From: Azospirillum doebereinerae
GTDB taxonomy: Bacteria > Pseudomonadota > Alphaproteobacteria > Azospirillales > Azospirillaceae
Direction of reading: 5' to 3'
DNA: 64,000 bases
NCBI RefSeq assembly: GCF_003989665.1
Contig: NZ_RZIJ01000023.1
Location: forward strand, 1 to 64,000
The stretch's first letter is position 1. Every line of letters starts with the position of its first letter. Of this stretch, positions 56,855 through 64,000 are shown in pieces. The notes below the pieces were generated by a model. That model ran no database searches. It had not been told where the DNA came from and worked only from the letters and a program-made list of their open reading frames with translations. The position numbers and the translations under genes are program-made.

Positions 56855-57652
56855 ATGACCGCCTTTGTGGATCTCGACCGCGTGACGTTGCGCTACGGCG
56901 CCGGCGACACGCTGGCGCTTTCCGAAACCACCATGAAGATCGCCAAGGGCGAGTTCATCGCCGTCGTCGGCCCCAGCGGCTGCGGCAAGTCCTCGCTTCT
57001 CAAGCTGGTCTCGGGGCTGATGCGGCCCTCGACCGGCACGGTGATCGTCAACGGGCAGGAGGTCACCGGCCCGCTCAAGATCGTCGGCATGGCCTTCCAG
57101 AACCCGACGCTGCTGCCCTGGCGCACCACGCTGGACAACGTGATGCTGCCGATGGAGATCGTCGAGCCGCACCGCCACCGCCTGCGCAAGGCCCGCGCCG
57201 AATACGAGGAGCGCGCCCGCGCCATGCTGGCCAGCGTCGGTCTGGCCGGCTTCGAGGACAAGTTCCCCTGGCAGCTCTCGGGCGGCATGCAGCAGCGCAC
57301 CTCGCTGTGCCGCGCGCTGATCCACGAGCCCGACCTGCTGATGTTGGACGAGCCCTTCGGCGCGCTCGACGCCTTCACCCGCGAGGAGCTGTGGGCGATC
57401 CTCCAGAACCTTTGGACCAAGCGGCCCTTCACCGTGATCCTGGTCACCCACGACCTGCGCGAGGCCGCCTATCTGGCCGACACCATCTACGTGATGAGCA
57501 AGCGGCCGGGCCGCATCGTCCACGTCCGCCCCAACGATCTGCCGCGCCCGCGCAACCTGGAAACCACCTTCACCCGCGACTTCACCGATCTGGTCCACGA
57601 ACTGCGCGACCACATCAGCGCCGTGCGCGCCGCCGAGGAGACCTTGCCATGA
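56855..57652 (+). CDS. ABC transporter ATP-binding protein (SsuB/TauB type)
   Basis: 265 residues. Walker A GPSGCGKSSLLKLVSG (about 39-54), Q-loop AFQNPTLLPWRTTLDNV, signature LSGGMQQRTSLCRAL (about 145-159), Walker B LLMLDEPFGALD and switch HDLREAAYLAD are all intact. It energises the importer of the NMT1-like binding protein upstream. It overlaps the permease gene by four bases (ATGA). ATG 56855 follows GAGGAAA; the frame runs upstream through the palindromic element to 56732, which is not used. Confidence 0.95.
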   Translation: MTAFVDLDRVTLRYGAGDTLALSETTMKIAKGEFIAVVGPSGCGKSSLLKLVSGLMRPSTGTVIVNGQEVTGPLKIVGMAFQNPTLLPWRTTLDNVMLPMEIVEPHRHRLRKARAEYEERARAMLASVGLAGFEDKFPWQLSGGMQQRTSLCRALIHEPDLLMLDEPFGALDAFTREELWAILQNLWTKRPFTVILVTHDLREAAYLADTIYVMSKRPGRIVHVRPNDLPRPRNLETTFTRDFTDLVHELRDHISAVRAAEETLP

Positions 57653-58425
57653 CCCCGCAGGCCAAAGCGTTCCTCGACAAGGCGATGCCGCTGGTCTCGG
57701 CCATCGGGCTGTTCCTGGTGTGGGAGCTGGTCTGCCGCCTGTTCGCGATCCCCGACTATCTGCTGCCCACCCCCTCGGCCAGCTTCGCCGCCGCCTGGAC
57801 CTACCGCGACGCGATCTGGATGCACGCCCTGCAGACGCTGCTGACGACGCTGGCCGGCTTCGCGCTGGCCGTCGCCTTCGGGGTGCTGCTGGGGGTCGCG
57901 GTCGGCTCGTCGCGCGCCGTCTACCGCGCGGCCAACCCGCTGCTGATCGGCTTCAACAGCGTGCCCAAGGTGGCGGTGGTGCCGGTGCTGGTGATGTGGT
58001 TCGGCATCGGCACCGTGCCGGCGATCCTCACCGCCTTCCTCATCAGCTTCTTCCCCATCGTGGTCAACGTCGCCACCGGCCTCGCCACGCTGGAGCCGGA
58101 GCTGCGCGACGTGCTGCGCTCGCTGGGAGCGACGCGGATGGACATTTTGCTGAAGGTCGGCTTCCCGCGCGCCCTGCCCTTCTTCTTCGCCTCGCTGAAG
58201 GTGGCGGTGACGCTGGCCTTCGTCGGCTCGGTGATGTCGGAGACGGTCGCCTCCAACCTCGGCGTCGGCTATCTGATGATGTCGGCCAGCTCGCGCTTCA
58301 ACATGCCGCTGGTCTTCGCCGGGCTGCTGGTCATCGCGGCGATGGGCGTCGCCATGTACGCCGTCTTCTCGCTGATCGAGCACCGCTCCACCCGCTGGGC
58401 GCATCGCGGCGGCGACACCCTGTAG
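57649..58425 (+). CDS. ABC transporter permease (SsuC/TauC type)
   Basis: 258 residues with six predicted membrane helices. The cytoplasmic EAA loop ELRDVLRSLGATRMDILLKVGFPRALPFFFASLK (about 147-180) is typical, and the N-terminus SAIGLFLVWELVCRLFAIPDYLLPTPS matches sulfonate/nitrate/pyrimidine permeases. It completes a three-gene importer (binding protein, ATPase, permease) followed by a terminator. Confidence 0.94.
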   Translation: MTPQAKAFLDKAMPLVSAIGLFLVWELVCRLFAIPDYLLPTPSASFAAAWTYRDAIWMHALQTLLTTLAGFALAVAFGVLLGVAVGSSRAVYRAANPLLIGFNSVPKVAVVPVLVMWFGIGTVPAILTAFLISFFPIVVNVATGLATLEPELRDVLRSLGATRMDILLKVGFPRALPFFFASLKVAVTLAFVGSVMSETVASNLGVGYLMMSASSRFNMPLVFAGLLVIAAMGVAMYAVFSLIEHRSTRWAHRGGDTL

Positions 58426-58454
58426 AGCGCCCGAGCCCGATCGCGCGCGACCGA

Positions 58455-58480
58455 GGCCCGCCCATCCGGCGGGCCTTTTT
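58455..58480 (+). terminator. Intrinsic terminator of the importer operon
   Basis: ggcccgcc (58455-58462), loop catcc, ggcgggcc (58468-58475), TTTTT (58476-58480). It lies 29 bases after the permease stop. Confidence 0.9.
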
Positions 58481-58509
58481 CATGCCCGCGACTCGTCCGG
58501 ACAGGAAAA

Positions 58510-58535
58510 GGGCGGCCGGAACGCACCGGCCGCCC
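58510..58535. terminator. Isolated GC-rich hairpin
   Basis: gggcggccgg (58510-58519) pairs with ccggccgccc (58526-58535) over a six-base loop. No T-run follows; possibly a structural barrier just before the truncated binding-protein gene. Confidence 0.4.
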
Positions 58536-58648
58536 GAGGTTGAGGAAGACATCCGAACAAGGAACCTGCCTGCCCCCAGCATCGTCCGAACCCGCGCGCC
58601 TGTCCTGTCGGGGCCGACCCGCTTCGGGGAAACCCCGATCCCGTTTCC

Positions 58649-59356
58649 ATGCCGATGTCCGTCTCCCCTTCGGACGCGTACGACGATGCCGTTCACGACC
58701 ACGTCTGGACGCCGCCCGAGGAGCAGCGCCAAGCGGCCAATTGGACCACCTTCCTCACCGCCAACGGCCTTGCCGACTACCCGGCCCTCTCCGCCAAGGC
58801 GAAGGTCATCGGCATCGCCAACGCGGCGACCGACGCCGTCAACACCATCCGGCAGGCCAGCGAGTTCGGCATCGCCGAGGGCGGCCAGCAGCTCGCCGGG
58901 CTTCTGGTGTTCCTGATCGACGTGCGGGCGCTCGGCCTGAAATCGGCCAAGGGGCTGCGGCTGACCGAAAGCTTCTACTGGGACATGGACGACGGCACCC
59001 GCGCCTGGTCCAAGCCCTTCTCCGAGCGCTTCGACGGCCGCAAGCCCAGCATGGTCCACGCCGGGGTGTACAGCGCCATCACCCATTACCTGAAGGCCAG
59101 CGCCGACGCCAGGAGCGCCGACGGACTGACCGTCGCGGCGAAGATGCGCGAGACCCCCGTCAACGACTTCATGACCAGGAACGCCCGCGTCCTGCCCAAC
59201 GGCTGGGTCCAGCGCGACTTCTACCTGTTCGAGGTCAAGGCGCCCGAGCAGTCCAAGGCCGACGGCGGCGACTACACCCTGCTCGCCACCATTCCGGGCG
59301 ATCAGGCCAAGCCGCCCGCCGCGATGGCCGCCTGCCCGCTGGCCTCGGGGAACTGA
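58649..59356 (+). pseudogene. C-terminal remnant of a branched-chain-type ABC binding protein
   Basis: 235 codons. From about residue 48 to the end it matches the second half of Leu/Ile/Val-type periplasmic binding proteins: KVIGIANAATDAVNTIRQAS, then EFGIAEGGQQLAGLLVFLID, TESFYWDMDDGTRAWSKPFSERF, VHAGVYSAITHYLKA and FYLFEVKAPEQSK ... LLATIPGD. The first lobe (about 230 residues) and the signal peptide are missing, replaced by about 45 unrelated residues (MPMSVSPSDAYDDAVHDHVW). It cannot work as a normal periplasmic binding protein. The frame has no internal stop, so decay is recent or the fragment has been kept. No typical ribosome-binding site precedes ATG 58649. Confidence 0.75.
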
Positions 59357-59393
59357 GACCGGGACCGGCGCGGTTTACTTCCGGCATGTTCCC

Positions 59394-59430
59394 CCCCACT
59401 GTTTCGCGTGAAACACACGAAACAGTGGGG
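59394..59430. promoter_or_regulatory. Inverted repeat in the VOC gene leader, overlapping a parS-like site
   Basis: ccccactgtttcg (59394-59406) and cgaaacagtgggg (59418-59430) form a 13-bp perfect stem with an 11-base loop. The right arm carries GTGGGG, part of the likely ribosome-binding site of ATG 59441. Confidence 0.6.
59400..59415. promoter_or_regulatory. parS-like site
   Basis: TGTTTCGCGTGAAACA differs from the conserved bacterial parS sequence TGTTTCACGTGAAACA at one position (G for A at position 7). parS sites bind ParB and load it on the chromosome near the replication origin. A single chance copy is unlikely but possible because the site lies in a longer hairpin. Confidence 0.55.
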
Positions 59431-59440
59431 AGTGAACCGC

Positions 59441-59878
59441 ATGGAACCGCGCATCAGTCTGGTCACGCTGGGGGTCGCCGATCTGGCGCGCTCCCGGCGT
59501 TTCTACGAACAGGGGCTGGGCTGGACGCCCTCCCCGGCGGGGAACGACAACGTCGCCTTCTATCAGCTGGGTGGCATGGCGCTGGGGCTGTTCAGCCGCG
59601 CGGCCCTGGCGGAGGACGCGCATCTGCCTGACGCCGGGGATCCGACGCGCTTCGGCGGCATCACGCTCGCCCAGAACGTCCGTTCCAAGGCGGAGGTGGA
59701 CGCTGTGCTGGCGCTGGCGGAACGGGCCGGCGCGCGAATCCTCAAACCGGGGCAGGATGTGTTCTGGGGCGGTTATTCGGGCTATTTCGCCGATCCGGAC
59801 GGCCATCCCTGGGAAATCGCCTGGAACCCCTTCTTCACGCTCGACGCGGCCGGAAACATGACGCTGTCGGCCGCGTGA
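59441..59878 (+). CDS. VOC (glyoxalase/bleomycin-resistance) family protein
   Basis: 145 residues, two beta-alpha-beta-beta-beta repeats: RISLVTLGVADLARSRRFYEQGLGW at the N-terminus and GGYSGYFADPDGHPWEIAWNPFF near the C-terminus, with the usual His and Glu positions for metal (DPDGHPWEIAW). Members range from dioxygenases to resistance proteins; this one is close to the glyoxalase-like type without a known substrate. ATG 59441 is chosen over 59408, which would lie in the leader hairpin. Confidence 0.9.
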   Translation: MEPRISLVTLGVADLARSRRFYEQGLGWTPSPAGNDNVAFYQLGGMALGLFSRAALAEDAHLPDAGDPTRFGGITLAQNVRSKAEVDAVLALAERAGARILKPGQDVFWGGYSGYFADPDGHPWEIAWNPFFTLDAAGNMTLSAA

Positions 59879-59884
59879 CCCATC

Positions 59885-59938
59885 CACGAACTGCGCGCCG
59901 TGCGGCGGCGGTCACCGCCGCACGGCGCGCAGTTCGTG
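59885..59938. terminator. 24-bp perfect hairpin between convergent VOC and ctaA genes
   Basis: The arms 59885-59908 and 59915-59938 are perfectly complementary around loop cggtca. The right arm is the last part of the ctaA coding sequence (its stop is 59912-59914). No long T-run, but a stem of this strength should stop or stabilise both transcripts. Confidence 0.7.
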
Positions 59939-60979
59939 CAGCAGCCACACCAGCGTCGAGACGACCAGGATCGCGCCCGCCTGATGGGCGGCGGCGACCG
60001 GGATCCACACCACCGTCAGCAGCGTCGCGATGCCGAGCCCGATCTGGACCAGCACCATCGCGCCCGCCGCCGCCGCCGCCCGGCCGGCGCGCCCCGGCAG
60101 CCGGGCCAGCGCCACCCGCGCCGCCAACGCCAGCACGGCCAGCCCGGTCAACAGGGCGAGCGCGCGGTGGATCAGCTGGATCGCGGCGGTGTTCTCGAAC
60201 GGGTTGTGCCACCACGGCACCAGCGTGCCGATCTCCGGCGGGATCAGATGGCCTTCCATCAGCGGGAAGGTGTTGTAGGCGTAGCCCGCCCGCGCCCCGG
60301 CGACGAAGGCGCCCCAGACGATGGTGACGGCGACCAGCCCCAACGCCCAGCGGGCGTGACGGCGCAGGGACGCCGCCTCCGGACGCCAGCCGGCCAGCGG
60401 CAGCGGATCGAGCAGCCCCAGCGCGGTGCGCAGCAGCAGCGCGTAGATCAGGATCGCCATGCCCAGATGCAGGGCGAGGCGGTAGTGGCTGACGTTGGGC
60501 TGGTCGACCAGCCCGCTCTTGACCATGAACCAGCCGACGACGCCCTGGAGCCCGCCCAGCAGGAACAGCCCGGCCAGCTTCGGCCACAGGGCCGGCGCGA
60601 TGCGGCCCTGGATCCAGAAGCGCAGGAAGGGGATCAGGAAGACGAAGCCGATCGCCTGCCCCCACAACCGGTGAAACCACTCCCACCAGAAGATTTCCTG
60701 GAAGCCGGCCAGATCCATACGGTTGTTGAAGACGCGGAACTCCGGCGTGCCCTTGTACAGGTCGAACACGCGGTTCCACTCGGCCTCCGACAGGGGGGGC
60801 AGGATGCCGATCAGCGGCTTCCATTCCACCATGGACAGGCCGGATTCCGTCAGCCGGGTGATGGCGCCGATCACCGCCATCGCCAGCACCAGGACGGCGC
60901 AGGCCAGCAGCCACAGCGCGATGGGACGGTCGGACGTGGGCGACGGAACGTGGACGGTGTCGGAGGTGATCGCGGTCAA
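59912..60979 (-). CDS. ctaA: Heme A synthase
   Basis: 355 residues, eight membrane helices. Conserved blocks: GAITRLTESGLSMVEWKPL (about 39-57), EFRVFNNRMDLAGFQEIFWWEWFHRLWGQAIG with the first heme-ligand histidine, NVSHYRLALHLGMA, and LIHRALALLTG plus AAHQAGAILVVST with further histidines. It is the COX15 type found in alphaproteobacteria and mitochondria, converting heme O to heme A for cytochrome aa3 oxidase. No cox or ctaB gene is within the window. Confidence 0.96.
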   Translation of the reverse strand: MTAITSDTVHVPSPTSDRPIALWLLACAVLVLAMAVIGAITRLTESGLSMVEWKPLIGILPPLSEAEWNRVFDLYKGTPEFRVFNNRMDLAGFQEIFWWEWFHRLWGQAIGFVFLIPFLRFWIQGRIAPALWPKLAGLFLLGGLQGVVGWFMVKSGLVDQPNVSHYRLALHLGMAILIYALLLRTALGLLDPLPLAGWRPEAASLRRHARWALGLVAVTIVWGAFVAGARAGYAYNTFPLMEGHLIPPEIGTLVPWWHNPFENTAAIQLIHRALALLTGLAVLALAARVALARLPGRAGRAAAAAGAMVLVQIGLGIATLLTVVWIPVAAAHQAGAILVVSTLVWLLHELRAVRR

Positions 60980-61066
60980 GGCGGCAATCCGGAGTGCGGC
61001 GGTAGGACGTTCGCCACTCTGGCGTCATCCGCCCGCCGCGTCAAACCCCTCCCCGCCTCCCAACGA

Positions 61067-61561
61067 TCAGGGCGTGCCGTCGGCGGTGACGACGCTGCAG
61101 CGCGGTTGGGCGGTCTGGCCCTGGAACAGCGCGGATTCGGCGGCGCGGCGGGCGACGAGGCCGGGGAGTTGCGTCTTCACGCCGTTGACCGTGGCGCAGA
61201 CCCAGCGCCCGAACTGGCCGGCGGCCCCCGCGTAATCCTCCGCGTTCACCATCTTGAGCAGCGTCGAGCTGGCGAGGCTGCCCGCCCCCAGATTGAACAC
61301 GAAGGAGGCGAGCGCGCCGCGCTGGTCCTCGTTCAGCGGGGCGGTGACCAGCTTGTCCACCTGGGCGGCGGCGGCGGTCAGATCGGTGGAGAGGAGGGCC
61401 GTGGCCTGATCGTCGGTGATGGTCTCGCCCATCGCGACGCCGGCCGTGTGGCCGTAGCCGATGGTCGGCACACCGGCGGGGCAGCGGTAGGCGGTCAGAT
61501 ACAGCCCTTCGAAATGCTTCACCAGATCGACGGCGGCTTGGCAAACCGGCTGGGTGCTCAT
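61067..61561 (-). CDS. GH24 (phage-type) lysozyme
   Basis: 164 residues. The active-site Glu is in VKHFEGLYLTAYRCPAGVPTIGYGHT (about 14-39; E at 18), with Cys in the T4 Asp20 position as in many lambdoid endolysins, and the Thr. LNEDQRGALASFVFNLGAGSLASSTLLK is the second conserved block; the C-terminal FGRWVCATVNGVKTQLPGLVARRAAESALF is usual. No signal peptide and no holin or other phage gene adjoins it, so it is an isolated endolysin gene, either a phage relic or domesticated. ATG 61561 follows AGGAGA. Confidence 0.9.
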   Translation of the reverse strand: MSTQPVCQAAVDLVKHFEGLYLTAYRCPAGVPTIGYGHTAGVAMGETITDDQATALLSTDLTAAAAQVDKLVTAPLNEDQRGALASFVFNLGAGSLASSTLLKMVNAEDYAGAAGQFGRWVCATVNGVKTQLPGLVARRAAESALFQGQTAQPRCSVVTADGTP

Positions 61562-61711
61562 GCTGTGGCGTCTCCTGAACGTCATCGCGCGGGCAGCCGT
61601 CCTCGGCCACCCTCATACGGGGTTCATTATAATTTATCTTCGCAAAATACGGATGCTGTTTGAGCAAGACGGATGGAAACGCGGGAGAAAGTCGCCCATT
61701 CGAAGCCAGAC

Positions 61712-61855
61712 CTAAGGTAATATCTGAGGAAGCGCGCCGCACAGGATGAACAGCGCGGACAGCAGGACGAACAAGCCCGCGATCATGGTGTAGTCGGCCA
61801 GCCTTCCGGTCCGCCGCCGTCCGCTTTTTCGAGACGTTTCGTCGGTATCGTTCAT
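61712..61855 (-). CDS. Small single-span membrane protein (47 residues)
   Basis: MNDTDETSRKSGRRRTGRLA is a soluble, basic N-terminus; DYTMIAGLFVLLSALFILCG then forms one membrane helix, ending ALPQILP. The positive-inside rule puts the N-terminus in the cytoplasm. It is too short for routine gene calling. The purine run GTGGGGGCG lies 12 bases upstream; the frame ends cleanly at TAG. No function known. It lies between the lysozyme gene and the groESL control region and might be cotranscribed with the lysozyme gene. Confidence 0.5.
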   Translation of the reverse strand: MNDTDETSRKSGRRRTGRLADYTMIAGLFVLLSALFILCGALPQILP

Positions 61856-62080
61856 GATCGACGCCCCCACGCCAGCCCTTCTCAATAGATAAAATTTTAT
61901 ACAATCCTCCGAAAACCGCTGTGACGAGTGTCACAAACGGTTTCCGTTTTGTGATTCTTTTGCAAATCCGCGCCTTGGGAAAACCAGGAAGTCTCGGAAA
62001 AAACTCAGCCAAAACAGCCAATTAAGCGATAATCGCCGCACTGATGCCGGGCATTCGAGTCAAAATCGGAAACGAGGCTC

Positions 62081-62109
62081 TTGAATCCAAAACCCGGTTC
62101 GATTAGCTG
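62081..62109 (+). promoter_or_regulatory. Predicted groESL promoter
   Basis: TTGAAT (62081-62086) and TAGCTG (62104-62109) with 17 bases between, directly before the CIRCE element, where the HrcA repressor would block it. The -10 match is weak. Confidence 0.45.
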
Positions 62110-62110
62110 T

Positions 62111-62137
62111 CTGGCACTCGCCGAGGGAGAGTGCTAA
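62111..62137. promoter_or_regulatory. CIRCE operator (HrcA binding site)
   Basis: CTGGCACTC - 9 bases - GAGTGCTAA. The right arm is perfect; the left arm differs from TTAGCACTC at its first and third bases. CIRCE upstream of groES is the classical HrcA target for heat-shock control. Confidence 0.95.
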
Positions 62138-62195
62138 CACCCTTCCGACGGCCAATCATTCCCAAGACCAAGCCTTGTTCCTGAGGAGGCACACC

Positions 62196-62486
62196 ATGAA
62201 GTTCCGTCCGCTCCACGACCGCGTTGTCGTCAAGCGTCTGGAGTCCGATACCAAGACCAAGGGCGGGATCATCATCCCCGACACGGCCAAGGAAAAGCCG
62301 CAGGAAGGCGAGATCATCGCCGTCGGCCCCGGCGCCCGTGACGAGGCCGGCAAGGTCGTGGCGCTGGACGTCAAGGCCGGCGACCGCATCTTGTTCGGCA
62401 AGTGGTCGGGCACCGAAGTGAAGATCGAAGGCGTGGATTACCTGATCATGAAGGAATCCGACATCATGGGCGTCATCGAGGCCTAA
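62196..62486 (+). CDS. groES: Co-chaperonin GroES
   Basis: 96 residues. Starts [20 protein letters not shown], has the mobile-loop segment [20 protein letters not shown] (about 19-38) and [13 protein letters not shown] at the end. It caps the GroEL ring. It is regulated by CIRCE just upstream and is followed 51 bases later by groEL. Confidence 0.98.
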   Translation: MKFRPLHDRVVVKRLESDTKTKGGIIIPDTAKEKPQEGEIIAVGPGARDEAGKVVALDVKAGDRILFGKWSGTEVKIEGVDYLIMKESDIMGVIEA

Positions 62487-62534
62487 AGACCTCCGCCCAT
62501 CCTTCTCTTCGACATTCGACATCAGAGGAATTGA

Positions 62535-64000
<1,466 letters not shown>

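Larger units (their letters stand above)
61856..62195. other. 340-base groESL control region
   Basis: Gene-free. AT-rich from about 61880 to 62060. Contains the predicted groESL promoter (62081-62109) and the CIRCE operator (62111-62137), then the groES ribosome-binding site GAGGAGG (62183-62189). Nothing else identified. Confidence 0.7.

Overview
The window is high-GC bacterial chromosomal DNA that reads as an alphaproteobacterium, most likely a Rhodospirillales member close to Azospirillum. The basis is the gene content and protein style: a 1242-residue B12-dependent class II ribonucleotide reductase, phosphatidylcholine synthase, PhaJ-type enoyl-CoA hydratase, heme A synthase CtaA, an N-formylglutamate amidohydrolase-like enzyme, and groESL behind a CIRCE operator. 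The genus is an inference. Housekeeping genes (nrdJ, def-fmt-truA, leuC, rpmJ, groESL) argue for a chromosome rather than a small plasmid.

Layout. 1-8.5 kb: end of a probable RNase E gene, greB, two amidohydrolase/deacylase-type genes, creA, an AI-2E-family transporter, an alpha/beta hydrolase, a short RlpA, phaJ and ribF. 8.6-15 kb: a PAS-GAF-GGDEF-EAL protein and nrdJ with a candidate NrdR box. 15-20.5 kb: mostly small envelope or regulatory proteins (PRC-barrel, HRDC, STAS plus receiver-PP2C phosphatase, a 70-residue unknown, a ferritin-like protein). 20.6-28.4 kb: hrpB, a PilZ protein, a PhyH-type dioxygenase, an acyl-CoA dehydrogenase and an SLT lytic transglycosylase. 28.4-33.4 kb: GST, def-fmt-truA, an unusual LivH-type permease and phnA. 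33.4-43.4 kb: leuC, a D-2-hydroxyglutarate-type dehydrogenase downstream of tsaC, a ParA-like ATPase, hydroxyacid-oxoacid transhydrogenase, a DUF2339 membrane protein and a DUF72 protein. 43.5-48.9 kb: pcs, the glycolate oxidase operon glcDEF, and rpmJ.

49-59.4 kb is the most accessory part. Two AT-rich gene-free stretches (about 49.1-49.45 kb and 54.2-54.5 kb) bracket two TctC solute-binding proteins, an RraA-type aldolase, a 2-hydroxyacid dehydrogenase and a tiny lipoprotein. Then come a probable Tsx-like outer-membrane channel, an NMT1/SsuABC-type importer, and the C-terminal remnant of a branched-chain-type binding protein. 59.4-64 kb holds a VOC protein with a parS-like site in its leader, ctaA, an isolated GH24 lysozyme, a 47-residue membrane protein, and CIRCE-groES-groEL; groEL runs off the end.

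The most interesting structure is a family of GC-rich palindromic elements. Most copies are intergenic, at about 258, 8502, 25256, 32830 and 42574, with a different type at 56719. One copy, 46046-46149, lies inside glcE and is translated in frame as an insertion of about 36 residues. Other leads are a 15/16 match to the parS consensus, hairpins that cover ribosome-binding sites, an orphan LivH permease with a lipoprotein-like N-terminus, and small genes shorter than usual gene-calling cut-offs. No CRISPR array, rRNA, tRNA, integrase or transposase was seen.
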